Below, in pieces: positions 52,226 to 61,020 of a stretch of 64,000 nucleotides of DNA. Source of the DNA: a bacterium (GTDB lineage Bacteria; Acidobacteriota; Aminicenantia; Aminicenantales; Aminicenantaceae); assembly GCA_018335295.1 (NCBI GenBank), contig JAGXKI010000001.1:62001-126000 (forward strand). Reading direction: 5' to 3'. The notes beneath the pieces were generated by a model. The model had not been told where the DNA came from, ran no database searches, and was given only the letters and a program-made list of their open reading frames with translations. The position numbers were made by a program, and so were the translations under genes. How positions within the stretch are numbered: the first letter of the stretch is position 1; each line of letters starts with the position of its first letter.

Positions 52226-53458
52226 ATGAACCGATATATTTTCCGAATGACCCGAATCCTGGTTCTGGCGGCTTTCCTTTGTTTTTCTCTAATGCCCCTC
52301 AATGCAGAAAAACCTCAAGCCTCAGAAAACGAAAAATACTTGGAAGACGCCCTTGTCTGCGGGATTTCCATGGGAATCCCCGGTATTTCTGCTGCTGTGG
52401 GAGTGGGGGACAAACTGGTGTGGAAAGGAACAGCGGGATACAGCGACCTCTCACGGAGGATTCCGGTTAAACCCAATGACCGTTTCGGTATTGGAAGCAT
52501 CACCAAAACCTTTGTGGCCCGGGTGATCCTTCAATTAGCTGAAGAAGGCAAATTGGATTTGAGCAAATCCCCCACCGATTACATCGACCTGGAGATTGTG
52601 CGCCGAGTCCCCAATACAGATAAGGCCACCCTGCGTGAGCTTTTAAACCATCAAAGCGGCATTCCCACCTGGGAATTCCAGCCTGATTGGATTCGCAAAG
52701 GCCGCGGTGAGGATATGGAGCTGGATTATGTCTGGGGAAAGACAGAAACTCTGGAGTATTTGACCCACAAAGACATAACCGCATCGTTTGAACCCGGAGA
52801 ACAATATTCCTACTCCAACACCAACTACACCATCCTGGGTCTTGTGATCGAAGCTGTGACCGGAAACGATGTCATCACAGAGATTCGGGAACGGATTTTC
52901 AAACCCCTTCACCTGGAAGACACCTTTCTGGAAGCCTTTGAAGAAATCCCGGGCGGTTACGTCAACCATTACCACTATGCCACCCCCCACTTTGATGAGA
53001 TTGCGGGAGTCCACCGGGGATTTACAAAAATCCGGCCCTATCTTGTGGAGTCTACAGCCGCCAATCTGTCTCCGGAATGGGTGGCGGGAGGTATGGTCTC
53101 CTCAGCAAGCGATTTGGTGAGATGGGGTCGAGCTATCCGTGACGGTGAACTCCTCGGGCCCGAGATGCAGAAAGAAGTCTACACCTACTATCCTCCGGAA
53201 AAATCCAAAAGTTCGCGAATGAAGTATATGCAGGGAGTTATGAAAATCGAGGATTACTACGAAGGTCACACGGTTTATGGTCACTCCGGAGGCACTCTGG
53301 GGTTTACAGCCATGATGTACTGGATGGAAGACCCTGAAATGACGGTGGTCCTTTTAACCAATGTGGGGCGGATGCACACTGGATTGAGCCGGTCTCCGGT
53401 CAGCCTTTTTTACCGGGAGGTTTTGCTTCCCGCAGTGATGCGGTATCTTAACCACTAG
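52226..53458 (+). CDS. Serine hydrolase of the beta-lactamase/D-alanyl-D-alanine carboxypeptidase family
   Basis: The protein is 410 residues from ATG 52226, with AAGGAGG five bases upstream. The signal peptide ends around SLMPLNAEK. The class C-type penicillin-binding fold has SITK (catalytic Ser, about residue 91), YSN (about 198) and HSGG in place of KTG (about 352). It would act in the periplasm or be exported, cleaving amide or ester bonds. True beta-lactamase activity is not implied. Its stop lies two bases before the first copy of the 191-bp repeat. Confidence 0.9.
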   Translation: MNRYIFRMTRILVLAAFLCFSLMPLNAEKPQASENEKYLEDALVCGISMGIPGISAAVGVGDKLVWKGTAGYSDLSRRIPVKPNDRFGIGSITKTFVARVILQLAEEGKLDLSKSPTDYIDLEIVRRVPNTDKATLRELLNHQSGIPTWEFQPDWIRKGRGEDMELDYVWGKTETLEYLTHKDITASFEPGEQYSYSNTNYTILGLVIEAVTGNDVITEIRERIFKPLHLEDTFLEAFEEIPGGYVNHYHYATPHFDEIAGVHRGFTKIRPYLVESTAANLSPEWVAGGMVSSASDLVRWGRAIRDGELLGPEMQKEVYTYYPPEKSKSSRMKYMQGVMKIEDYYEGHTVYGHSGGTLGFTAMMYWMEDPEMTVVLLTNVGRMHTGLSRSPVSLFYREVLLPAVMRYLNH

Positions 53459-53460
53459 CC

Positions 53461-53651
53461 GCCGAGTAATGATTTACTGATAACCTATCTTTCTTTCAAT
53501 TTTCAACGAAAAGTTAAATGAGCTTAAGGTGTCAAAATTGAATCAATTGTAATATAATTCGGAGGTCAGTATGAAATTAATTGTTAAGGTGGAGATCAAA
53601 AAGCTGAAAGATAACAAAAATGAAAAAAATAGATAGAGTATTTAAAGAATT
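53461..53651. repeat. 191-bp direct repeat, copy 1
   Basis: This copy matches 56204-56394 over 191 bp with three substitutions and no gaps. It starts just after the serine-hydrolase stop. It contains a TATAAT (53553-53558), a GGAGG (53561-53565), the 21-codon frame at 53571-53636 and the start of an overlapping frame at 53620. The non-coding first 110 bp are identical in both copies. Confidence 0.9.
53571..53636 (+). CDS. 21-residue micro-ORF in repeat copy 1
   Basis: ATG 53571 follows GGAGG by five bases and encodes MKLIVKVEIKKLKDNKNEKN plus a final Arg, then TAG. The three differences from copy 2 are all third-position and synonymous (TTA/TTG Leu, GTG/GTA Val, AAC/AAT Asn). That is what selection on a translated peptide would leave. 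It overlaps the start of another frame (MKKIDRVFKEL) by 17 bases, a geometry typical of a leader peptide or coupled small gene. No family is recognised. Confidence 0.5.
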   Translation: MKLIVKVEIKKLKDNKNEKNR

Positions 53652-53781
53652 GAGTTCATTATACGAATTGAATAGGATTATCCAACCCTACAGGATACAA
53701 AAAACAAAACCTCTTATTAAACCAGGAAATCACCAAAGAAGTTCCTGTTGTTTTCAATCTGAGATATTCCAGTTGGTTTGA
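53620..53781 (+). CDS. Short frame MKKIDRVFKEL..., probably a truncated gene start
   Basis: This 53-codon frame begins inside repeat copy 1 and overlaps the micro-ORF. Copy 2 has the same first 11 codons and then a different, shorter continuation (ISVWEYT, stop at 56419). The two continuations SSLYEL and ISVWEY look weakly alike. Both may be truncated members of one gene family whose shared 5' part is the repeat. No function can be assigned. The rest of the gap up to 53890 shows nothing. Confidence 0.3.
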   Translation: MKKIDRVFKELSSLYELNRIIQPYRIQKTKPLIKPGNHQRSSCCFQSEIFQLV

Positions 53782-53890
53782 TAGCATTTGACAAACTGAG
53801 ATCCATTTTCGTTTTCTTCTTTCCCTTCCTTCTGGAAATTCATAAGATTTTATCTTAATGTGATGAGCATCTGTTCTCTAAGTCAATATT

Positions 53891-54277
53891 TTAACAACAC
53901 TTTGCCCATACACAAGCAGCTTGGCGGATGATAGAGGAGGGGATACCTTCGTATGAATTTCCCTTGTATTCTAAGGTACGGCAGGAAGTAGATGATTTGC
54001 CCGTGAATTCACAGCAGGAAGGACAAGCACTTTCTGATGCGGATGCGTCTGGCAGGATGTCTTCAATAGGGGTGCCGTTAAAAAGAATCATGTTTGATTC
54101 TGGTAGTTCCTTTTCGGCTAATTTTGTTTCCTTGAATTTTATTTCCCAGCCACACGGTCTGCATTCTTGGGCCAGCCTGGCAACCACTTCTTTAAGTGTC
54201 TCCCCAGTTTCTGAACAGCGGAGACAGGTGTTTCCGTCCTTTTCCAGGTGCTTCCATTCAATCTCTAAGGTTTTCAT
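53891..54277 (-). CDS. DUF2703 family cysteine-rich protein
   Basis: This 128-residue protein opens with MKTLEIEWKHLEKDGNTCLRC and has a late NMILFNGTPIEDILPDASAS. This is the DUF2703 layout: a thioredoxin-like fold with ligand cysteines, ten or more in this protein (CLRC, CPSC, CRTLEY, CVWAKCC). DUF2703 genes often sit beside arsenic or mercury functions, but none is present here. The cysteine content suggests heavy-metal or thiol chemistry. GGAGGGAT lies upstream of the ATG. It is part of the accessory segment between the two 191-bp repeats. Confidence 0.75.
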   Translation of the reverse strand: MKTLEIEWKHLEKDGNTCLRCSETGETLKEVVARLAQECRPCGWEIKFKETKLAEKELPESNMILFNGTPIEDILPDASASESACPSCCEFTGKSSTSCRTLEYKGNSYEGIPSSIIRQAACVWAKCC

Positions 54278-54438
54278 TTTTATCCCTCCTGGAGAAAAGT
54301 TTCTATCTATCTCAGATTTTGAGCATTGAAAGATAGGAATTTTTTTCTGTGGTTAATAGTTTTTTCTCTCCTTCATATAATTTCCTCATTCTAAGCAATT
54401 TTGTAACCAATCATACACATGAAAAACAGGTCCAGTCA

Positions 54439-54797
54439 ATAATAAATGCGAGGAAAGGAGTGGATCACAGAAGCAAGTTGGTTGCAGGTCATGCTCTGGG
54501 TCCCAGTTCCCACACAGATCTGGCTCTCAAAGCCTGGGAAAGGGCTAAAAAGAGATTAAAAGACTTAGGGTAGCCCTTAGAGAGGATATGATTTTCCATC
54601 ACGACAAAGACGGGGTCTACCTCAGTCACCGCTGGGTGAATGAGGTTGTCATAAAATCCAGAGCCCGGATTTCTTATTCGGAAAGAGGAGTCAAAGAGAA
54701 TGTCCATATGGAATCTTTCAACGGACATTTTAAGCAAGAGGACCGGGACCTTTTTTGGGAACAGGAGGATATAGAATCCCTATTAATGATTATTTGA
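54439..54797 (+). pseudogene. IS3/integrase-core transposase remnant
   Basis: Two frames separated by a frameshift and stop near 54573-54588 read as consecutive parts of a DDE integrase core. The first is KLVAGHALG ending KKRLKDLG. The second is IFHHDKDGVYLSH, then ENVHMESFNGHFKQE, matching the HSDQGxxY and MESFFGxLK boxes of IS3-family OrfB. The catalytic Asp and Glu survive, but the frame is broken and both ends are missing. It marks past insertion in this accessory stretch. Confidence 0.7.
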
Positions 54798-54944
54798 TTC
54801 GGTCAGGATTTCTCCACTTTTTTCCCTTTTAAAAATTTTGATCCTTTGTTCAGAAGGCAAATGCTGAAGTCTTGGATGTAATGAATAAGAGGGGGGATTT
54901 ATGTAAGAATCGGTTTAATTCAGGTTGGTTTTATTCCCATTAGT

Positions 54945-55391
54945 TCATTTTTTTTCTTGATAGGCTTTGATGAATGAGGCTATTTCTTTTACAAAACGTT
55001 CAATATCTTTGAGATTATCTCTAGCTATGTGATGAAGTTCTCGAGGAGTCACCTCTCTATAAAGATGGACCATTCTATTCCTGTAACCGGCCATAGTATA
55101 AAGTATGTCAGAAAGCTCTTTGGTCAGGACTCCTCTTCGGCCCATTTCTTTGGCGATGAACTTATATTCGATTCCTTTAAACCCTGATGTTTTGGCGAGA
55201 ATGTGGCGTCCGATATCAAAAATTGCTTCCAGGCTTCTCCTTAGGTAACTCTCAACAAAAGGAGGATTTCTCTTGTCCGCCAGAAATTCCTTTTCGTTCA
55301 TTGTAGAAAAGGGCTTCAGTTCTTGTAGGCAGGATTCAATGAATCTTAAAAGTTCAAGAATCCGCTCTGTATTCAAATTCGATATAACCAT
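54945..55391 (-). CDS. hepT: HepT-like (HEPN/DUF86) toxin
   Basis: This 148-residue helical protein has the HEPN RNase motif RNRMVHLY (R-x4-H-x-Y, about residues 104-111). In type VII HepT/MntA systems this Tyr is AMPylated by the antitoxin. The gene starts 38 bp inside the upstream mntA-like gene, so the two are coupled, with antitoxin first. The first 30 residues are more divergent. A second HepT gene without antitoxin lies 3 kb to the left. Confidence 0.85.
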   Translation of the reverse strand: MVISNLNTERILELLRFIESCLQELKPFSTMNEKEFLADKRNPPFVESYLRRSLEAIFDIGRHILAKTSGFKGIEYKFIAKEMGRRGVLTKELSDILYTMAGYRNRMVHLYREVTPRELHHIARDNLKDIERFVKEIASFIKAYQEKK

Positions 55392-55845
55392 CCTCTATAG
55401 CCTCCAGGATTTCCCTGTTCATGATCTTCTTTTTAAAAGTCAAATCTTCGGCCTTTTTCATGACCATTTCTTCAAATTCATCAGCAAGAAATGGGTCTTT
55501 CTCAAAGATTTTTATGCCTTTAATGATCTCAGATTGAAAGAGGACATCAACCTCGTGCATGAAGATAAGATCAATATGAAAAGGTTCAAAAATCTCTGAT
55601 AGTTCCTTATAAAGGTCTCCATAAATCTTCATCGGGGCAGAAGGAATGTTTTTAAAGGATACCGCCAAGTCGAGATCGGAAAAATCCTCGATATTTATGC
55701 TGTTTCCCTGAAGATATCTCTTACCATTCTTTGATTGCGATCCGAAGATATAGATAAGAGCAATTCCGAATTTTTCAGCTACATTCCTGATATGATAAGT
55801 TTTTTCTTTTCGATGCTGCTCTGAATTTTTCACAGTTTCATCCAT
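55354..55845 (-). CDS. mntA: MntA-like nucleotidyltransferase antitoxin
   Basis: This 163-residue minimal nucleotidyltransferase has IFGSQSKNGKRYLQG and FSDLDLAVSF, the GS and DxD halves of the catalytic motif. In typical MntA they are about 10 residues apart (GSx10DxD). Here about 20 residues separate them. A third acidic residue lies in FHIDLIFMHEVD (about 95). It would AMPylate and neutralise the downstream HepT toxin. It lies in the accessory segment between the 191-bp repeats and is preceded by about 210 bp of AT-rich sequence without a gene. Confidence 0.8.
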   Translation of the reverse strand: MDETVKNSEQHRKEKTYHIRNVAEKFGIALIYIFGSQSKNGKRYLQGNSINIEDFSDLDLAVSFKNIPSAPMKIYGDLYKELSEIFEPFHIDLIFMHEVDVLFQSEIIKGIKIFEKDPFLADEFEEMVMKKAEDLTFKKKIMNREILEAIEDGYIEFEYRADS

Positions 55846-56059
55846 TTATATACTGAAGCAAGATTTAAGAAAAGAGTTTCCCTTTGGACCTAGCACCCGA
55901 TCCTCACAATTTCCCATAATCCCAGCTCATTGATATTTAAAGTAAGATTATCACATCCAAAACGAGAAGGTCAACAAATCAAAAGTGTATCCCCATTTCG
56001 AATTTTCGCATTTTTTCTATTTTTAAAAAGATATAAATAAAGGTTGATTCGTTCTCAGC

Positions 56060-56212
56060 TTGGGCCGTAGAGCTTATCCAGAGGTGGCAAACAGGATGGC
56101 CGGTTATTTCAACATCCTGGGAGAGAGGAACCGCTGTATAGATCAGTCCCTTTCAGTCGTTTCCGTTCATATTTGGATAGACACAGCATTGTCCCAGCGG
56201 GTAGCCGAGTAA
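56060..56212 (+). pseudogene. Possible transposase C-terminal remnant
   Basis: An open frame of about 50 codons reads LGRRAYPEVANRMAGYFNIL and ERNRCIDQSL before ending inside repeat copy 2. The YF, N/ER and QSL spacing recalls the end of IS3-family transposases, where R-x-HQSL is usual. It could be the missing tail of the 54.4-kb remnant, separated by the toxin-antitoxin genes. The evidence is thin. Confidence 0.3.
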
Positions 56213-56394
56213 TGATTTACTGATAACCTATCTTTCTTTCAATTTTCAACGAAAAGTTAAATGAGCTTAAGGTGTCAAAATTGAATCAATTGTAATATAA
56301 TTCGGAGGTCAGTATGAAATTGATTGTTAAGGTAGAGATCAAAAAGCTGAAAGATAATAAAAATGAAAAAAATAGATAGAGTATTTAAAGAATT
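56204..56394. repeat. 191-bp direct repeat, copy 2
   Basis: This is the second copy of 53461-53651 in the same orientation, with three substitutions. It ends 28 bp before the stop of the Bacteroidota-like TolC gene and closes the 2.5-kb accessory segment with DUF2703, IS remnant and HepT/MntA. Confidence 0.9.
56314..56379 (+). CDS. 21-residue micro-ORF in repeat copy 2
   Basis: The peptide is identical to the one at 53571-53636, with the same GGAGG and five-base spacer. It differs from copy 1 only at three synonymous third positions. The overlapping frame that starts at 56363 stops after 18 codons here. This copy runs head-on into the RND operon transcribed from the right. Confidence 0.5.
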   Translation: MKLIVKVEIKKLKDNKNEKNR

Positions 56395-56422
56395 AATAAG
56401 CGTATGGGAATATACTTAAACA

Positions 56423-57724
56423 CTATTCATATTCTTCAATTATGCCCCCGGTAAGCCTCAATAAAGTATGATAACTCTGTATTACGTTAAAGACCGCTTG
56501 TTGATAATGATAAGCAGCATTTTGATGTATCTGTTGCACATCTCTGAAATTAAAAGAATTGATGGTCCCGTTCTGGTACTTCTCTCTGGATATTTTTAGA
56601 TTCAGTTCTGCTGCTTCCAGGTTTTCCTTAGCCACGTTGAGTAACTGTTTTCGAACGTTATACAATTCGTATTCCTGTGCCAGTTGATTTTTTAATTCTT
56701 GAATTATCTGCTCTTTTTCAATATCTGATATTTGTGTTTCGATTTTTGCGGCTTCCAGTGCCCGTTTACGTTCATTACCATTGTAGATGGTATATGAAAG
56801 CGATATACCCACTGATGCATTATAACCATCAGGGTTTCGGTCGAACGCTTGACCTAATGTTCCATAATTTGTTTCGGATTCGGTATAGCCTCCGGATGCA
56901 GTTAAAGATAAACTTGGATAGTATGCACTTTTCGCCGATTTTACATCCAATTTTGCCAGTTCCAGGTTAATATATTGATTTCGCAATGTTTTGTTATTTT
57001 CCAACATTTTATCTTTGAGAACCGGGAGTTTAAAGTTTGCTGTATCCGGTTTGAAATCCGAAGTGAACCGGTAATTTTGTTCCATTGATTCGGCCATCAG
57101 ATAATTTAATTCGCGAACGGCATTATTATAAGACGATTGGGCGGAGAGATATTCCGAGCTATCTTCCAAAAAGGCATTTTTGGCCTGCAGCACATCATAG
57201 GTTTTAGCGCTTCCCATTTCTTTGCGTTTTTGTGCCCGTTGATAGCGGTCTTTGGACAGTTCCATGCTTGAACGGGCGACTTCAACCCGTTCCTGAAGCA
57301 ATAAAATATTGTAGTAACTGAGGATAACATTAAAAATAGTATTTTCAATAACCAGAGAAACATTGCCTTCGGAAAGTCTTTCCAGCTCTTCCAGCCGGTT
57401 TTTTTGAATGCGGACACTAAATCCCCTGAAAAGTGTCTGCTGCAGTTCAACTGTTGCATTGAGGTTTTCAGATGTATACCCATTTTCGCTATCGAATCCT
57501 TCGGAGTAACTTCCGGACCCGACAAAACGGATATGTGGTAAAGCTCCAGCGTTTCCCCAGGTGTTGTTAATTTCAGCTAACTCCTGATCTTTTTTGATTG
57601 TAATAATACCGTAGTTATTTTCCAAGGCTGTGTTCACGGCATCTTCCAGCGAAAGTTTCTGTGGTTCCTGTGCCAGCGCACCAATAGTGGTAACGGTCAA
57701 CATTATTATAAGCATTTTCTTCAT
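56423..57724 (-). CDS. TolC family outer-membrane protein (Bacteroidota-like)
   Basis: This 433-residue protein has a short signal peptide ending ALAQEP, a cleavage style common in Bacteroidota. TolC repeats follow: LSLEDAVNTALENNYGI, then VATVELQQTLFRGF-like strand regions and a C-terminal GTINSFNFRDVQQIHQNAAY. It is the last gene of a four-gene minus-strand operon (Cys/His protein, adaptor, pump, channel). The gene order (adaptor, pump, channel) differs from the native-looking set at 44.7-50 kb, where the channel comes first. Confidence 0.9.
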   Translation of the reverse strand: MKKMLIIMLTVTTIGALAQEPQKLSLEDAVNTALENNYGIITIKKDQELAEINNTWGNAGALPHIRFVGSGSYSEGFDSENGYTSENLNATVELQQTLFRGFSVRIQKNRLEELERLSEGNVSLVIENTIFNVILSYYNILLLQERVEVARSSMELSKDRYQRAQKRKEMGSAKTYDVLQAKNAFLEDSSEYLSAQSSYNNAVRELNYLMAESMEQNYRFTSDFKPDTANFKLPVLKDKMLENNKTLRNQYINLELAKLDVKSAKSAYYPSLSLTASGGYTESETNYGTLGQAFDRNPDGYNASVGISLSYTIYNGNERKRALEAAKIETQISDIEKEQIIQELKNQLAQEYELYNVRKQLLNVAKENLEAAELNLKISREKYQNGTINSFNFRDVQQIHQNAAYHYQQAVFNVIQSYHTLLRLTGGIIEEYE

Positions 57725-57783
57725 TTTTCTTAGTCCTTTTATTTTATGATTCAGCTATGAAAAACATTCAGCCTGATTTTTAG

Positions 57784-60700
57784 TTATTTACCTGATTCTT
57801 CTCTTCTGATATCTTCCTTCACTTGCTGGTCAATTTGATGGTTGATAACGGCCACTTCCACCGATTCCGGTGTGATATCCTTTTTCCCGAATAATCTTTT
57901 GGTTTTTACCAGCAATTGATTCGAAACCAATATTTGAATCGGCAAGGTAAGCAGGATGAAAAAGCCCCCAAACAGGATGCCGTAAGCTACAGAGATAGCC
58001 ATTGGACTAAGAAAGCGGGCTTCCGGACTGCTTTCAAGGATTAGCGGCATGAGCCCGGCCGTAGTGGTTAATGTAGTCAGAAAAATGGGACGAAATCTAG
58101 ATTTCGCAGCTTCCAGAGCAGACTGGAGTACCTTGTGTCCTTGCACCAATAATTGGTTGTATTTCGAAACAAAAATCACTGAATCGTTTATAATGACTCC
58201 GGTGAGCGCCACCGCCCCCCAGACGCTAAACATACAAAGGGGCTCACCGTGGATGGAATGCCCCCAAATGACTCCCAGGATGCCAAGCGGAATGGACAAT
58301 AAGATCATCATGCCCTGCCGGAAGGATTTAAAGTAGATGATTACAATCAGGGCAATAATGAGTAATGCTATCCCGAAATATTTCACCATGCTTTGTATCT
58401 GCTCCTGGGTATCCTTTTTTTGTCCCATGTGGGTATAGGTAATCCCGGAATATTTGTCCATAATACCGGGCAGTATGTTATTCTCCACCTCATTGATTAT
58501 GGGTGTTACCGAAGCCCGCCGGTCTTTCATGTAGGCATCCACACGGATCACCCGCCTCCCGTTGTAGCCGTTTATCTTACTGAGGGACCTGCCCATGGAC
58601 AAATTCGCCACGGTTGAAAGGGGATAGTTCCCTTTCGGAGTATGTACCAGCATATTCTCTATCTGGCCGATGGTTTTCCTGTTTTTTTCCGGATACCGTA
58701 CATAAAACCAAATTTCATCCTTTCCGTCTTGTATTCGCTGCGCCAGGGCGCCGTAATAGGCGTCTCTGACCTGGCGCATTAATGAAGACTGAGTTAAGCC
58801 CAGGGTATGTGCTTTCGGCTTTAAGCTGATCCTGATCTCCTGGCTTCCTAGCTGACTGTTATCCGTTATATTATAAAGGGCATCCATCCCGGACAGAGCT
58901 TTTCTCAATTCTTTTTTCGCTTCTTCCAGGGTATTGAGATCATACCCCAGCAGTCCTATGGATACCGGAGCCCCAAACCGTTTGGAACGCCCACTGGAAG
59001 TACCCATTGCAAACTTATAGGCTTCAGGGATCTGCCCGATTTTTTTAGTCAGTGCGTTTTGGATGGTCTTATCCGTAACATTTGATCCCTCCGTAGAGTT
59101 TAAGAAAACCCGCATCACGCCGGCATGGGTCCCGGTTTCTACGTTATTAAAAGCATTACCCAAATTAATTTGCGTGGTTTTTACATAAGGTTTAACCCGG
59201 TCGTGCTTCTTCATCAGTTGCCGGTTGACTTCATAGAGTTTTTCCTCAACCCACAACAATTTTTCTTTGGTAAGTTCTTTGTTCGTGCCGGGTTTCAGCG
59301 CCAGGTCAATATTGAACATTTCCATCGGCCTTGGCGGGAAAAAAGTAAACGGGATGTGGCCACCAATCCACAGTCCTCCGGTGATTATCATCAAACTTGT
59401 GATCACAGCCAGTACAAGTCCTTTTGCTTTTAGCATCCTTGATACACCAGGTAAATAAAGTGTATCTCTGAGAATATAAACAATCCGGTTTGAGATGCGT
59501 GTTAATCTATTGGCTTTTTTACTTTTTTTTAATACTGTAGGATTTCCAATATGAGCAGGTAGTACAAATATGCCTTCAACAAGGGAGAATATCAGACAGA
59601 CAATAGCAACAAAGCCCATAGCATATAGCATTTCCAAAAATCCTTCGACGAAAAACAAAGGAAGAAAGGCTATTACAGTAGTCAGTATCGAGGTAAAAAC
59701 AGGGGGAAGCACCTCCATAGTTCCGTCAATCGCTGCTAAGCGGGGTGATTTTCCTTTGGTAAAGTGCGTGAAGATATTTTCCCCTATGACAATGCCGTCA
59801 TCCACAAGGATACCGACTATGAGGATCATGCCTACCAGTGAAAGCCTATCTATCGTAATTCCATAAAATGAGCCTACAATGAACATTCCGAGAAAGGATG
59901 CAGGGATACCCCAGGCCACCCACAGGGAAAGCCTGAAATTCAACAGGAGCGTTAACAGTATAACTACCAGCACAATTCCCATTAACCCATTTTTTATGAA
60001 TATCGAAAGCTGGGAATTGATATTTTCGGTATAGTCTTCCAAAACGGCAATTTGGAAATTTTCCCGCTCTTTATTGAACTTCCGGGTATAATGATTGACA
60101 AATTCTGAAATTTCTTCAATGTCTTCTGTTTCGAGTTTCGTGATGTTTATGATAACAACGGGTTTTCCGTCCACAAAGCTTTCTTCGGGGTTTTCTTCAT
60201 ACTGCCTCTGAACACTGGCTACATCCCCGATTCTTACCAAGCTTCCTTCGGCGTTGCTTTTTACCACAATTTTTGCAATATCACCGGGGTTCACAGAACG
60301 CTGACGACTGACTACGTTAATCTGTTCCCGGGGATTACGAATGGTACCGCCGTGAATATCCAGGTTATTCGCTTTTATGGCTTGCTGAATCTCGGCGAAG
60401 CTTAAATTGTAACGGCGAAGCTGGGTTTCATCGATGGTAACGGCAAGCTCCATCCGGTTTGAAGGCAGTCCTTCTAAAGCCACCTGGGAAATTTCACCCG
60501 ATCCCAGCAGATCATCTTCAATGCGGTTGGCCATCTCATTGAGCTTTAGCCTGTCACCATCTTCTGATGTCAATGCCAGGTACATAGCCCTATTACGCGA
60601 ACGCACCTTGGAGACTATCGGTTTCTCTGCTTCTTCCGGGAAATTGGATATGCCGTCCACCTGGTTTTTGACATCAATAAGCAACTCATCAATATCATAA

Positions 60701-60996
60701 CCGAAAGTTGAAATGATGGTAATTTGGGAAAGATTTTCCATGGATTGGGAAGTAAACTCTTTTATTCCCGGAACACCCCGGATGGCATTTTCAATCAGCG
60801 ATGTTACTCCCTCATCCATCTGCTGGGGCGTTGCGCCCGGGTACTTTACGGTGATCCTCAATGTATTGGTTTCAACCATAGGGAAAGAGGATCTCTTCAT
60901 GTTCATAAACGATATGGTACCAAATACCAGTAGGATAATGACTACTATTTTTCCGTAAAAGGAGTATTCAACGAATAATTTCAGAATTCTTTTCAT
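57784..60996 (-). CDS. RND family efflux transporter permease (Bacteroidota-like)
   Basis: This 1070-residue inner-membrane pump of the hydrophobe/amphiphile (HAE-like) branch has TM4 reading GILVDDGIVIGENIFTHF with the Asp pair, and TM10-11 reading VWGAVALTGVIINDSVIFVSKYNQLL. PMVETNTLRITVKYPGATPQQMDEGV is the first porter motif. It follows the adaptor gene by 24 bp without a Shine-Dalgarno, which is normal in Bacteroidota and unlike most genes in this window. It is likely to export drugs, bile-like amphiphiles or solvents. Confidence 0.92.
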   Translation of the reverse strand: MKRILKLFVEYSFYGKIVVIILLVFGTISFMNMKRSSFPMVETNTLRITVKYPGATPQQMDEGVTSLIENAIRGVPGIKEFTSQSMENLSQITIISTFGYDIDELLIDVKNQVDGISNFPEEAEKPIVSKVRSRNRAMYLALTSEDGDRLKLNEMANRIEDDLLGSGEISQVALEGLPSNRMELAVTIDETQLRRYNLSFAEIQQAIKANNLDIHGGTIRNPREQINVVSRQRSVNPGDIAKIVVKSNAEGSLVRIGDVASVQRQYEENPEESFVDGKPVVIINITKLETEDIEEISEFVNHYTRKFNKERENFQIAVLEDYTENINSQLSIFIKNGLMGIVLVVILLTLLLNFRLSLWVAWGIPASFLGMFIVGSFYGITIDRLSLVGMILIVGILVDDGIVIGENIFTHFTKGKSPRLAAIDGTMEVLPPVFTSILTTVIAFLPLFFVEGFLEMLYAMGFVAIVCLIFSLVEGIFVLPAHIGNPTVLKKSKKANRLTRISNRIVYILRDTLYLPGVSRMLKAKGLVLAVITSLMIITGGLWIGGHIPFTFFPPRPMEMFNIDLALKPGTNKELTKEKLLWVEEKLYEVNRQLMKKHDRVKPYVKTTQINLGNAFNNVETGTHAGVMRVFLNSTEGSNVTDKTIQNALTKKIGQIPEAYKFAMGTSSGRSKRFGAPVSIGLLGYDLNTLEEAKKELRKALSGMDALYNITDNSQLGSQEIRISLKPKAHTLGLTQSSLMRQVRDAYYGALAQRIQDGKDEIWFYVRYPEKNRKTIGQIENMLVHTPKGNYPLSTVANLSMGRSLSKINGYNGRRVIRVDAYMKDRRASVTPIINEVENNILPGIMDKYSGITYTHMGQKKDTQEQIQSMVKYFGIALLIIALIVIIYFKSFRQGMMILLSIPLGILGVIWGHSIHGEPLCMFSVWGAVALTGVIINDSVIFVSKYNQLLVQGHKVLQSALEAAKSRFRPIFLTTLTTTAGLMPLILESSPEARFLSPMAISVAYGILFGGFFILLTLPIQILVSNQLLVKTKRLFGKKDITPESVEVAVINHQIDQQVKEDIRREESGK

Positions 60997-61020
60997 CTGT
61001 TTAGGATTTTATATTTTTAC

